Assembly: GCF_050003625.1 (NCBI RefSeq)
Contig: NC_134398.1
Location: forward strand, 25,265,211 to 25,329,210
Reading direction: 5' to 3'
Origin: Haematobia irritans
Taxonomy: Eukaryota; Arthropoda; Insecta; Diptera; Muscidae
DNA length: 64,000 bases
Positions 46,256 to 60,000 of the stretch are shown here, one piece after another. A model generated the notes under the pieces. That model made no database searches, was not told the origin of the DNA, and was given only the letters and a program-made list of their open reading frames with translations. Every line of letters begins with the position of its first letter. Positions within the stretch are counted from its first letter, which is position 1. Position numbers and translations under genes: made by a program.

Positions 46256-46830
46256 TTTTTATATTTCTCACCATATGATGGGGGTCCATTTACTTTGTCA
46301 TTCCCTTTGCAACACATCGAAATATTGGCCTCAGAAATTCTGAGTCGATCTAGCGATGTCCATGCGTCTGTTGAAATCATGCTAACTTCCGAATGAAACA
46401 ATATGCAAAAACGCATATATCCTATATCCGATCCGGTTAAAATTTGATGCCTGTTGTTAGTATATAGCCTTTAAGTGCCATGCAACAATTGATTAATATC
46501 TGTCCATAATTGTATATAGCCCCCATATAAACCGATCGCCAGATATGATTTCCGCAGCTTCTTGGATATGCAAATTTCATCCGATCAGATTGAAATTCCG
46601 TGCGTGCAAAAATTGATTCATATCGTTCATATTTAGTGCCATACACACCTATCCCCAGATTTGATTTTCTGGATGTGCAACCATCATCAAACTTCGCCTC
46701 TAAGAAGCATGCAAAAATTGGTCCATATCGATCCGTAATTATATATAGCACCCATAAGAACGGATCCCAGATTTGATGTTTCGCGCTCTCTGCAAGTGCA
46801 AATTTTCATCCGATCCGACTGAAACTTGCC
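46256..46830 (-). mobile_element. Family A fragment, diverged
   Basis: Tail-like TTTCTCACCATATGATGGG, then the 3' module and about two diverged 153-bp modules in reverse. The head is missing. Confidence 0.6.
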
Positions 46831-46843
46831 CCTCTAATATAAA

Positions 46844-48756
46844 AACAAGTATATACGGCCGTAAGTTCGGCCAGGCCGAAGCTTATGTACCCTCCATCAT
46901 GGATTGCGTATAAACTTATTCTAAACACTGCCATCGACAATCGAATTACTTAAGTTGCGGTAACGCTTGCCGATGGCAAGGTATCTTAAAACCTCCTAAC
47001 ACCATCTTATAAATTGTATGTAAGTCCATACGTGGTATATATTAAATCAAAAAAGATCGATCCAATACGTATATAATTCAGTTTGGCAAAATAGACATAC
47101 AATTTTTACAAAATTTTCTACAGAAATAAAATTTTAACAAAATTTTGTATAGAAATAAAATTTTCACAAAATTTTCTATAGAAATAAAAATTTTGACAAA
47201 ATATTCTATAGAAAGAAAATTTTGACAAAAATTTCTAGAGAAAAAAAATTTTAACAAAATTTTCTATAGAAATAAACTTTTGACAAAATTTTCTATAGAA
47301 ATAAAATCTTGGTAGATTATTTGTGGCTCGAGTGGCAACCATGATTATGAACCGAATAAAATTTGAACAAAATTTTCCATAGAAATAAAATTTTGACAAA
47401 GTTTTCTATAGAAATAAAATTTTGAAAATGATGAAAATTTTATTGTGAACCGAATCAAATTTTAACAAAATTTTCTCTAGAAATAAAATTTTGACAAAAT
47501 TGTCTATAGAAATAAAATTTTGACAAAATTTTCTATAGCAATAAAATTTTGGTAGATTATTTTTGGCTCTAGTGGCAACCATGATTATGAACCGATCGTG
47601 TGATTGGTATGGTTGTTAGCGACCATATACTAACACCACGTTCCTAATTTGAACCGGATCGGATGAATTTTGCTCCTCCAAGAGGCTCCGGAGGTCAAAT
47701 CTGGAGAACGTTTTATATGGGGGCTATATTATGGACCAATTCTGGCACGGTTGTTAAAGATCATATACTAACACCATGTTCCAAATTACAACCGGCTTGG
47801 ATGAAATTTGCTTCTCTTGGAGACTTCGCAAGCCAAATCTGGGGATCGGTTTATATGGGGGCTATATATAATTATGAACCGATGTGGACCAATTTTTGCA
47901 TGGTTGTTAGAGACCATATACCAACACCATGGGCCAAATTTCAGCCGGATCGGATGAAATATGCTTCTCTTAAAGGCTCCACAAGCCAAATTTGGGGATC
48001 GGTTTATATGGGGGCTATATATAATTAAGGACCGATATAGACCAATTTTTGCATGGTTGTTAGAGACAATATACCAACATCATGTACCAAATTTCAGCTG
48101 GATCGGATGAAATTTTCTTCTCTTTGAGGCTCCGCAAGCCAAATCTGGGGATCGGTTTATATGGGGACTATATATAATTATTGACCGATATGGACCAATT
48201 TTTGCATGGTTGTTGAAGACCATATACCAACACCATGTACCAAATTTCAGACGGATCGGATGAAATATGCTTCTGTTAGAGGCTCCATAAGCCAAATCTG
48301 GGGATCGGTTTATATGGGGGCTATATATAATTAAGGACCGATATAGACCAATTTTTGCATGGTTGTTAGAGACCATATACCAACACCATGTACCAAATTT
48401 CAGCCGGATCGGATGAAATATGCTTCTGTTAGAGGCTCCACAAGCCAAATCTGAGGGTCCCTTTATATGGGGGCTATACGTAAAAGTGGACCGATATGGC
48501 CCATTTTCAATGCCATCCGACCTACATCGATAACAACTACTTGTGTCAAGTTTCAAGTCGATAGCTTGTTTCTTTCGGAAGTTAGCGTGATTTCAACAGA
48601 CGGACGGACGGACGGACGGACATGCTCAGATCGACTCAGAATTTCACCACGACCCAGAATATATATACTTTATGGGGTCTTAGAGCAATATTTCGATGTG
48701 TTACAATCGGAATGACAAAGTTAATATACCCCCATCCTATGATGGAGGGTATAAAA
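46844..48756 (+). mobile_element. Family A element, complete, with satellite and D-type blocks
   Basis: The AACAAGTATATACGGCC head is followed by reverse 29-bp satellite (47095-47320 and 47350-47560). Each block ends with GGTAGATTATTT and a TGGCTCGAGTGGCAACC or similar D border. About five 153-bp modules, a (GGAC)n tract (about 48600) and the hairpin tail ending at 48756 complete it. This copy contains both the D border and satellite inside a family A frame. Confidence 0.75.
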
Positions 48757-49489
48757 AGATTAATTCTTTGGGCAAAACTCAAAACTTTTTCATAAATTTC
48801 GGTATTGAGGACCTCCAGGCGTATAACTAATAATAATAAAATTATGCATACGTATACGGACTAGTGCTCCTAAGGAGCGGTCGTATATTAAAATATTTGA
48901 TTCTCGGATCTAAGAACAATATTTTTGGTAGGCACGGTTTTTTTGTAGATCAAAGTTATGATGTCCTGAGCACTATGTGGTTTAGGGCATGAAAACAGTA
49001 AACCGCTCTTGTAACGTATGGATTCAACAGAAAAGAACTTTTTCTTGTATTGGCTTTGCAAATTTTCTTAATGGAAGGGAAGAAATACCTTTTAAAAATA
49101 TGAAAATATCCCATTATTTTCTCTCTTCAAATGTGCAAAAGAGAATGTTACTTTGTCTGCATATATGTTGTGCCTTCAATAGAAAGGGAAAATACTTAAA
49201 GATTTAAATTGCAGGTTGTATGCACTGAAAAAATATTGACCCTGTAGGGTCATTTATTGATTATTCCAGAAAAATAAACGTGAATCAAAAATCCCCAAAT
49301 GAAATTTTCGTAGTGTAAAAAGTCAATATTATAAACAATTATAGGTAGCACAAACAAGAATGAAAAAAAATTTTTTTTTGAAAGCATCAATCACAGAAAA
49401 ATATTTTTGACCAAAAATGCAAAGATTTCTATGACTAAAAAATTAACAATGTAACAAAGTATTTGAATTGAACAAAAACTATATAGCAA
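48757..49489. other. Mixed short fragments
   Basis: A degraded family B tail lies at about 48885-48990 (TTTTTGGTAGGCACGG, GTGGTTTAGGGCATG). From 49225 a CACTGAAAAAATATTG terminus begins an AT-rich MITE-like piece. The open frame at 48989 matches no family I recognise. Confidence 0.45.
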
Positions 49490-52234
49490 CCCAGCAAAAA
49501 ATTTAGGAAGTTCTTCAAAAGGCACAACTTTAAAAGTACTTCCAGAAGATGCACTCCCAATAATGTTCTTAATTTTAACTACCCAGGAAGTTCTTTTAAT
49601 TCAATTTTTTATAACTTGATTTTTTCATACTTTTAATGGATATTTTAACTTTTTTGTTTCAAATAGATTAAAATCAGAGTAAGAATTCATAAAATGGTAC
49701 AAATCACTTAAATTTTGTCGAAAATAATGTTAAATGCAATCTGAAAAAATTGTGATTTTTTTTAAATATTCAAAATTATAAAAAAAAAACAAGTAAGTAA
49801 AGTAGAAAGTCGGGCGGGGCCGACTATATCATACCCTAAACCACCATTACAGAATTAGTAATCATAAGCATTTGTGGTGTAACATATAGGTCTGGGAGAT
49901 AAACCGCAGTTGCACATTTAAGAAAATTAAGGGGTACATGTCTATGGGTGCTTTGTGTCAATCTGACTATAGCTCATAGTCAATGTTGCCAGGGAAAATG
50001 TTCGGTTTACCCTACAAGGACAAAAAAAGTTCCCTACTTTCCCATACATTCCCAAACAATTTTCCCTACTATATTTTTCGTTAAATTTAAAAAATTTTAC
50101 AAAACAAAAATGGTTCTAAGTACTTTATTATCTTAAAACATGAATATGCAACTTATATAACTTAGAATATAAATTTGTATTACCACCACGGTTGCCACAG
50201 TTGGTAGAATTCTACCCAAATTAGTAATCTCTTTTGTTAAATCTCTATAAAAATAAAATTTTGGAAAACGTTTCTATAAACAAATTTTTGTAAGAAATTT
50301 TTCTATAGAAATAAAATTTTGACAATAAATTCTTTAGAAATAAAATTTTGAGAAAAAATTCCACAGAAATAAAATTTTGAGAAAATTTTTTATAGAAATA
50401 ATATTTAAAAAAAAATTTCTATAGAAATACAATTTTGACAAAATGTCTATAGAAATAAAATCTTGACAAAATTTTCTACAGGAATAAAGTTACCACACAT
50501 TGTTAAAGATCAAGCCTTGCCGGCTTCTAATTTCCTCCTCTAGAGCCACTAAAATGTAAAAGTTATTACAAATTGTGTTGAGTGAAAATGTCCTACATTG
50601 TGGTCCTACGTCCCTACAAGACGCTAAATATTAGAAAAACCCTACATATAGGGAATTTGCCCTACTTCTAGCAACACTGGCTGTGTAGATTGCACCTACG
50701 GAGTTAGTATGCCACTAATATTGAGCCCATTATTAAAATAGAGAAAATCGTTAAATTAGTGTTGGTAATAAATACAAATTTGTAAAAATCGAGCAATATT
50801 CTTATGTAAAAGCTACAAGTACGTATAAGTACGATCAAAATTTAAAATTTGAGAAACAATGGTTAATAAATAAGAGTACTATGGCCAAATTTGGGAAAAT
50901 CGAGCGATGCATATATATGAAAGCTATATCTAAATCTGAACCAATTTGCATAATATTTTTCGGGTTTGATTAATACCACAAAAGGTTACCTTGTGCAAGA
51001 TTTGAGTAAGATCAGTTACGAAGTGAGGCCTGTATGGTCAAACATAAGGTTATAAGGGCGAATTTTTCAAAATCGGGCGATACATATATGGGAGCTATAT
51101 TTAAATTTGAACCGATTTCTGTGAAATTTTGCACATATAGTTAGTACTATAGAGGAATGGATCTAGCCAACTTTTAGTAAGATCGGTTAATAAATAAGGG
51201 TTCTATGGCCAAATTTGGGAAAATCGGGCTATACATATATATGGGAGCTATATCTAAATCTGAACCGATTTCGACGATTTTTTGCACATATAGTTAGTGC
51301 TATAGAAGACTACATTTAGCCAAATTTTGATAAGATCGGTTGATAAATAAGGATTTTATGACCAAATTTAGAAAAATCGGGCGGTTCATTTATATGGGAG
51401 CTACAGCTAAATCTGAACCGATTTTGATGATTTTTTGCACATATAGTTAGTGCAATAGAAGATTATATTTAGCCAACTTTGAGTAAGATCGGTTGATAAA
51501 TAAAGGTTTTGTGGCCAAATTTGGGAAAATCGGGCGATACATATATATGGGAGCTATATCTAAATCTGAACCGATTTGGATAAAATTTTGCAGACTTGAA
51601 GGGCGATGGAAAAGACTACCTTTTGCCAAATTTGGTGACGATCCGTTTGAAAAAACGCGCAAAGTGACCCCATTTGTCGAAATCGGTCGATACATATATA
51701 TGGGAGCTATATCTAAATTTGATCCGATTTCTTCGAAATTCAATAGCGTTCGTCCTTGTGCCCAACAAACTCCCTGTACCAAATTTCATCAAAATCGGTT
51801 AAAAATTGCGACCGGAATCCTCTGAACAACAAATGCATGGACAGACGGACGGACCAAGCGCTAGATCGACTCAGGAGGTGATTCTGAGTCGATCGGTATA
51901 TATTTTATGGGGTCTAAAATCAATATTTCTGGTAGGCACATTTTTTGGCCGATCAAACTTATTATACCCTGACCACTATGTGGTTTAGGGTATAATTATA
52001 AAAATTATTTATTTTACCAAATAGCACAGAATTTTTTAGTTTACATCCAAAACATTGAATTCGGATCACACCTAAAGAAGTGATGCGAATTCAGTGCAAC
52101 GTTTGTTGAAATGGAGGACTTCTGTCCTATGACATCGCCATGTTAAATTCATCGCTTCTGAGTCAATTTTGCACCACTTCCGGATCCAAAAAGAACATTT
52201 TCATTACTTTTTTGGCGACGCTTTTTTTGCTGGG
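49490..52234. mobile_element. TIR element with CCCAGCAAAAAA ends, split by family B
   Basis: CCCAGCAAAAAA at 49490 and its complement TTTTTTGCTGGG ending at 52234 bound about 540 bases of non-B sequence (49490-49787 and 51995-52234). The family B composite lies between. The AT-rich sequence on both sides of the B insert would rejoin cleanly. No target duplication was recognised, so the pairing of ends is tentative. Confidence 0.5.
49788..51994 (+). mobile_element. Family B composite, inverted twin of 20333-22546
   Basis: The head AACAAGTAAGTAAAG is at 49788, with GTCGGGCGGGGCCGAC just inside. The embedded satellite block with D flank lies at 50183-50480. Six or so 153-155-bp modules, GACGGACGGACC and the tail GGTTTAGGGTATAAT follow. 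Order and content match the copy at 20333 in the opposite orientation. No genes. Confidence 0.75.
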
Positions 52235-52414
52235 AATACTTAAAAATTTACAATTCCGGATATGAAGTTACTTGTACAATACTTTCATTAAGATATCAGC
52301 TGCGTTTTCGTTAGTAGTATTTGATATCAATTTTACGGTCAGCACAGTTACTTTTCTTTTTATCAATTTGCATCCAATCACATAAATTCCTTTGGATCTA
52401 TCAACGAGAGTCTA
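52235..52414. other. Short spacer, nothing recognised
   Basis: AT-rich sequence between the TIR element and a satellite array. Confidence 0.4.
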
Positions 52415-52930
52415 CAATCAAAATTTTGTTTCTACAGAAAATTTTGTCAAAATTTCATTTCTATAGTCAAAATTTTGTCAAAATTTTATTTCTGTAGTCA
52501 AAATTTTGTCAAAATTTTATTTCTATAGACATCTTTTTTTTATTTTATTTCTATAGAAAATTTAGTCAAAATTTTATTTCTATAGAAAATATTTTTTTAA
52601 GATTTTTGTCATGTTTCTTTTGTCAAAATTATATTTCTATAGAATATTTTGTAAAAATGTTATTTCTATAGAAAATTTTGTCAAATTTTTTACTTCTATA
52701 AAAAAATTTTGTCAAAATTTTATTTCTATAGGAAATTTTTCAAAATTTTATTTCTATAGAAAATTTTTTAAAATTTTATTTCTATAGGAAACTTGTCAAA
52801 ATGTTTTTTCTATAGAAACTATTGTAAAAATTTTATTTCTATAGAAACTATTGTAAAAATTTTCTTTCTAAAGAAAATATTGTTAAAATTTATTTCTATA
52901 GAAAATTTTGTGAAAATTTTATTTCTATAG
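52415..52930 (+). repeat. 29-bp minisatellite array
   Basis: About 17 diverged forward units, ending abruptly at 52930 where element F begins. Confidence 0.85.
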
Positions 52931-54343
52931 TAAACTAGCGTAACCCGGCCCGCTTCGCTGCGCCTTCCAAAGCGTATTTGTAGGAATATTTTGCGTTAAG
53001 TTAGTCAACCATATCCTTCGTGCTGAAAACAAATTCGAAAAGATTTGAATTCTTTCAAACAAATACGACGGATATGCATATGTAAAACGGTTCGTCTTAA
53101 AAAATGTCGGGGAGAGGGTGTACCCTTTCCTCAAAATTTTTTTAAATAATGTTCTGTATTCAAGTAGTTGGACAATCTTCTATATTTCTTGTGAATTTTA
53201 AGTGTGGTTTGTCAAGGAAAGGTATCCTTCTTCTCAACATATCTGAAAATTGAGCACTACATTATAATAACATATAAAGAATTACTGTTTCCCATCCAAT
53301 AAATCGGAAAAAGCAAAAGTAGTAAAAAATTTTACCACATTAATATTTGCTAAAATGTTGGAACATGATGCACCCTCTACGTTGGCTGCCAATTTCATGT
53401 AAATTTAAGTTCTTTACTAAAAAGAAGTCAGGCAGAAGCCTGTGCATAAAATAAGTCATAAAATTATGTATCGAGTTCCCATTTACAGAAAACCCTCTAC
53501 TTTCAATTTAAAAAAAAAAACGGACAAAAGGGAACCCTCTCCCCACCTTCGCTCTACTCCGACCTGATATCGAACTATCACGTACACTATATTAATTTCA
53601 CAAACTATTCAATGGTCCCTATAACTTCTCCCTATAATTTCAAGAAAACTTAAGATTTTTTTTTTTTTGTAGCTTTAGAGGAGGACCTCCTCCCCGACCA
53701 AATATCGAAAAGTGATGTAGCGTATCTTTTGTAAACGTCCCAGAAAATGTAAAGCAAATTATAAGCCTAAAGGGGCGACCTCTCTTCCATTCAAATATCA
53801 CAAAATCAGGTATCAACTATTAATATCGTAACCTCTCCCCAGTCCTCTGTAAATTTCAAGTAACTCGGTAAAGCTTAATTGTTTCTCTGTATGTACTTAA
53901 GAGAAGCGGATGTCTCCCTATGCCCTTTTATTTTTATTAAAAAATCAGGAACCTGATATAAATTTTATAACCTCACCCATTTGTTACGTAAAATTTCAGT
54001 CGGGGGAGTTTAGTTTTGTTTTCACTGTACTTTAAAAAATAGTCGGGCAAAGGGGTGGCGCCCCTCCCCGACCAAATATCAAAAAATAATGTAGCAGATT
54101 TTTGTCTAGATGCCAACCCCAACATTCTATGAAAATTTCAAGCAAATCGCATAATTTTGTTCCAAGTTTCAAAAAGTAGGGCAAGGGGCGGGGGGGACTT
54201 CCCCCTTCCACATATGAAATCATCAGGTACCCCTCACCGCATGTTCTCTGTAAATCTCAGATAATTTAGAGAATTTTAGTTTTTTCACTGTACTTTAAAA
54301 AAAGTCGAACAAAGGGGAGGTCCCCCTCCGCAACCAAATATCG

Positions 54344-56058
54344 AACAAGTATATACGGCCGTAAGTTCGGCCAGGCCGAATCTTATGTACCCACCACCAT
54401 GAACCAAATATTAGGGTTTCCTTTGAAATTTCAGGAGGGCTTGAGGACTTGAGGACACTTCCCGAAGATAAATTTAAAGATTCCACCTATGAAGACTATA
54501 TCAGATTCTGGATTTATAAGAACCATTTTTGTTTGAGTTTTAGAGGAATCATTAACATCTCTTGTAAGTGTGCTAGAAAATTATAAAATAACGTCTTGAT
54601 TTGAAATCTTAAATCTGTAGAAGTAAAATCTGGAAATTTTACATTGAGTTTCAAGCAATTTTCATGATCAGTGCGCCTTCTACACCCTCAAGAAGTGAAG
54701 TCGGTCTATATGGAGGCATTACCAAATGGACCGATAAAAACTTAATCCGATACACGTTTTTGTGAGCCTAAAATACCAGAATATTTACAATTTCAGGCAT
54801 ATCAGATAAAAACTACGGTTTCTAGAAACCCAAGGAGTTAAATCGGGAGATCGTTCTTATGGGGGCTATACTAAAATATGGACCGATACTCACCATTTTC
54901 GGCACACCTCTTTGTGACCCGAAAATACCTCTAGATTTCCAATTTCAGGCAAATAGGATAAAAACTTCGGATTCTAGAAGCCCAAGAAGTAAAATTGGGA
55001 AATCGATCTATATGGGGGCTATACCAAAATATGGACCGATACTCACCATTTTCGGCACACCTCTTTATGGTCCTAAAATACCTCTAGATTTCCAATTTCA
55101 GACAAATTGGATAAAAACTACGGTTTCTATAAGCCCAAGACCCCAAATCGGGAGATCGGTCTATATGGGGGCTATACCAAAATATGGACCGATACTCACA
55201 ATTTTTGGCACACGTATTTGTGGTCCTACAATACCTCTATATTTCCAATTTCAGGTAAATTTAATAAAAACTGCGATTTCTATAAGCCCAAGAAGTAAAA
55301 TCGGGAGATCGGTCTATATGGGGGCTATACCAAAATATGGACCGATACTCACAATTTTTGGCACACATATTTGTGGTCCTACAATACCTCTAGATTTCCA
55401 ATTTCAGATAAATTGAATAAAAACTGCGGTTTCTATAAGCCCAAGAAGTAAAATCGGGAGATCGGTCTATATGGGGGCTATACCAAAATATGGACCGATA
55501 CTCACAATTTTTGGCACACGTATTTGTGGTCTTACAATACCTCTAGATTTCCAATTTCAGGTAAATTGAATAAAAACTGCGTTTTCTATAAGCTCAAGAA
55601 ATAAAATCGGGAGATCGGTCTATATGGGGGCTATACCAAAATATGGACCGATACTCACAATTTTTGGCACACGTATTTGTGGTCCTACAATACCTCTAGA
55701 TTTCCAATTTCAGGTAAATTGAATAAAAACTGCGGTTTCTATAAGCCCAAGAAGTAAAATCGGGAGATCGGTCTATATGGGGGCTATACCAAAACGTGGA
55801 CCGATACTCACCATTTCTGGCACACCTCTTTATGGTCATAAAATACCTCAAGATTTCAAATTTCAGGCAAATTGGATAAAAACTACGATTTCTATAAGCC
55901 CAAGACCCCAAATCGGGAGGTCGGTTTATATGGGGACTATATCAAAACCTGGACCGATATAGCCCATCTTCGAACTTGACCTGCCTGCAGACAAAAGACG
56001 AGCTTGTGCAAAATTTCAGCACGATTGCTTCATTATTGAAGACTGTAGCGTGATTACA

Positions 56059-56096
<38 letters not shown>

Positions 56097-56250
56097 GGAC
56101 AGACGGACATCGTTATATCGTCTTAGAATTTCTCCCTGATCAAGAATATATATACTTTATATAGTCGGAAATCGATATTTCGATGTGTTACAAACGGAAT
56201 GACAAACTTATTATACCCCCGTCACCATTCTATGGTGGTGGGTATAAAAA
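54344..56250 (+). mobile_element. Family A element, diverged subfamily, nested in F
   Basis: The standard AACAAGTATATACGGCC head, about eight 153-bp modules of a distinct subfamily (ATCGGTCTATATGGGG at 55155, 55308 and 55461), an (AGAC)n tract at about 56058-56105 and the hairpin tail GGTGGTGGGTATAAAAA. The modules encode an open 51-residue repeat starting MGAIPKYGPILTIFG, the same length and start as other A subfamilies (MGAIYNYGPIWTNF). Confidence 0.75.
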
Positions 56251-56522
56251 TAAAGTAGCGGATCTTTGTCTAGAGGCCAACCCCAACCTTCTATGAAAAT
56301 TTCAAGCAAATCGGTCAACTTTGGTTCAATTTTCAAAAATTCCGCCAAAGGGGAGGTCCCCCTCCGCGACCAGGTGTCAAAAAATGAGGTACCCTATTTT
56401 CCCCACATGAACGCCCCCTACGATCTCTGAAAGTTGCAAGTAAATCGGATCAGCCGTTTCGGAGCCAACTCGGTACATACAAACAAACAATCAAAAAAAC
56501 AAATAAACAAACATAGATTGAA

Positions 56523-56699
<177 letters not shown>

Positions 56700-56778
56700 T
56701 ATAGGAAATTTTATCATGATTTTGTTTTTCATACGTTTTGTTTTGTTATTGTTGGTTTTTTTTCTTTAAGCATTGTTG

Positions 56779-57090
56779 TTGTTTTTTATTTCAGCTTAAA
56801 ACCATACATTGACTAAATTACAAGTGTAGCTTTAACCTTCGGAAGGTTCAAGTGTGGTTCATTGTTGGGTTTAATGAACTGCCTGAATTTATTCTGATAA
56901 TTGGTTGATAGTTTTGCTGCAAATAGAGGATGCTGATGAGGAATGTGGTAATTCCGAATCGTGCGTCCATCCAACCATCTTGCAGTCTATAGGGCTTTGC
57001 CGAAATAAATTTGACAAACATTCTTTTCCTCTGTTGGTTAAGCTACACTTGTAGTTTAGTCAATGTATGGTTTTAAGCTAAAATAAAAAA
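56779..57090. mobile_element. E: fold-back element, second full copy
   Basis: It has the same layout as 42579-42913: left arm from about 56790, centre with GATGCTGATGAGGAATGTGG, right arm to 57090. The inner left arm is replaced by about 50 bases (CTTCGGAAGGTTCAAGTG and following). The big satellite array starts directly after it. Confidence 0.65.
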
Positions 57091-57099
57091 ACAACAAAA

Positions 57100-60000
57100 A
57101 AATTTTATTGTTATAGAAAATTTTGTCAAAATTTTATTTTTATAGAAAATTTGGTAAAAATTTTATTTCAACAGAAAATTTGTTAAAATTTTATTTCTAT
57201 AGGAAGTTCTATCAAAGTTTTATTTCTATAGGAAGTTTTTGTCAATGTTTTATTCTTATAGAAAATTTTGTCAACATTTTATTCCGATCGAAAATTGTGC
57301 CAAAATTTTATTTCTACAGAAAATTTTGTCAAAATTTTATTTCTATATAAAATTAAATCAACATTTTATTTCTATAGAAAATTTTGTCAAAAGTTTACTT
57401 CTACAGAAAATATTTTTTTTTAGATTCTTGTCATGTCTCTTTTGACAAAATTTTATTTCTATAGAAAAATTTGTCAAAATTATATTTCTATAGAAAATTT
57501 TGTAAAAATTTTATTGCTTTAGAAAATTTTGTCAAATTTTTGACTTCTATAGAAAATTTTGTCAAAATTTTATTTCTATAGAAAATTTTGTCAAAATTTT
57601 ATTTCTATAGATAATTTTGTAAAAATTTTATTTCTATAGAAAATTTTGTCAAATTTTTTGACTTCTATAGAAAATTTTGTCAAAATTTTATTTCTCTAGA
57701 AGATTTTGTCAAAATTTTATTTCTCTAGAAAATTTTGTCAAATTTTTGACTTCTATAGAAAATTAAGTCAACATTTTATTTCAATAGAAAATTTTGTCAA
57801 AATTTTATTTTTATAGAAAATTTGGTAAAAATTTTATTTCATCAGAAAATTTGTCAAAATTTTATTTCTATAGAAAATTTGTCAAAATTTTATTTCTATA
57901 GAAAATTATGTCCACATTTTATTTCTATAGAAAATTTTGTTAAAAAGTTATTTCTTTAAAAAATTTTGTCAATAATTTATTTCTATAGAAAATTTTGTCA
58001 AAATTTTATTTCTATAGAAAATTTTGTCAAAATTTTATTTCTATATAAAATTATGTCAAAATTTTATTTCTATAGAAAATTTTGTCAAAATTTTATTTCT
58101 ATAGAAAATTTTGTCAAAATTTTATTCCGATCGAAAATTGTGCCAAAATTTTATTTCTACAGAAAATTTTGTCAAAAGTTTACTTCTACAGAAAATATTT
58201 TTTTTAGATTCTTGTCATGTCTCTTTTGACAAAATTTTATTTCTATAGAAAAATTTTTCAAAATTATATTTCTATAGAAAATTTTGTAAAAATTTTATTG
58301 CTATAGAAAATTTTGTCAAATTTTTGACTTCTATAAAAAATTTTGTCAAAATTTTATTTCTATAGATAATTTTGTAAAAATTTTATTTCTATAGAAAATT
58401 TTGTCAAATTTTTTGACTTCTATAGAAAATTTTGTCAACATTTTATTTCTCTAGAAGATTTTGTCAAAATTTTATTTCTCTAGAAAATTTTGTCAAATTT
58501 TTGACTTCTGTAGAAAATTAAGTCAACATTTTATTTCAATAGAAAATTTTGTCAAAATTTTATTTTTATAGAAAATTTGGTAAAAATTTTATTTCATCAG
58601 AAAATTTGTCAAAATTTTATTTCATCAGAAAATTTGTCAAAATTTTATTTCTATAGAAAATTATGTCCACATTTTATTTCTATAGAAAATTTTGTTAAAA
58701 AGTTATTTCTTTAAAAAATTTTGTCAATAATATATTTCTATAGAAAATTTTGTCAAAATTTTATTTCTATAGAAAATTTTGTCAAAATTTTATTTCTATA
58801 TAAAATTATGTCAAAATTTTATTTCTATAGAAAATTTTGTCAAAATTTTATTTCTATAGAAAATTTTGTCAAAATTTTATTCCGATCGAAAATTGTGCCA
58901 AAATTTTATTTCTACAGAAAATTTTGTCAAAAGTTTACTTCTACAGAAAATATATTTTTTAGATTCTTGTCATGTCCCTTTTGACAAAATTTTATTTCTA
59001 CAGAAAATTTTGTCAAAAGTTTACTTCTACAGAAAATATTTTTTTTAGATTCTTGTCATGTCTCTTTTGACAAAATTTTATTTCTATAGAAAAATTTTTC
59101 AAAATTATATTTCTATAGAAAATTTTGTAAAAATTTTATTGCTATAGAAAATTTTGTCAAATTTTTGACTTCTATAAAAAATTTTGTCAAAATTTTATTT
59201 CTATAGATAATTTTGTAAAAATTTTATTTCTATAGAAAATTTTGTCAAATTTTTTGACTTCTATAGAAAATTTTGTCAACATTTTATTTCTCTAGAAGAT
59301 TTTGTCAAAATTTTATTTCTCTAGAAAATTTTGTCAAATTTTTGACTTCTGTAGAAAATTAAGTCAACATTTTATTTCAATAGAAAATTTTGTCAAAATT
59401 TTATTTTTATAGAAAATTTGGTAAAAATTTTATTTCATCAGAAAATTTGTCAAAATTTTATTTCATCAGAAAATTTGTCAAAATTTTATTTCTATAGAAA
59501 ATTATGTCCACATTTTATTTCTATAGAAAATTTTGTTAAAAAGTTATTTCTTTAAAAAATTTTGTCAATAATATATTTCTATAGAAAATTTTGTCAAAAT
59601 TTTATTTCTATAGAAAATTTTGTCAAAATTTTATTTCTATATAAAATTATGTCAAAATTTTATTTCTATAGAAAATTTTGTCAAAATTTTATTTCTATAG
59701 AAAATTTTGTCAAAATTTTATTCCGATCGAAAATTGTGCCAAAATTTTATTTCTACAGAAAATTTTGTCAAAAGTTTACTTCTACAGAAAATATATTTTT
59801 TAGATTCTTGTCATGTCCCTTTTGACAAAATTTTATTTCTATAGAAAAATTTGTCAAAATTATATTTCTATAGAAAATTTTGTAAAAATTTTATTGCTAT
59901 AGAAAATTTTGTAAAAATTTTATTGCTATAGAAAATTTTGTCAAATTTTTGACTTCTATAAAAAATTTTGTCAAAATTTTATTTCTATAGATAATTTTGT

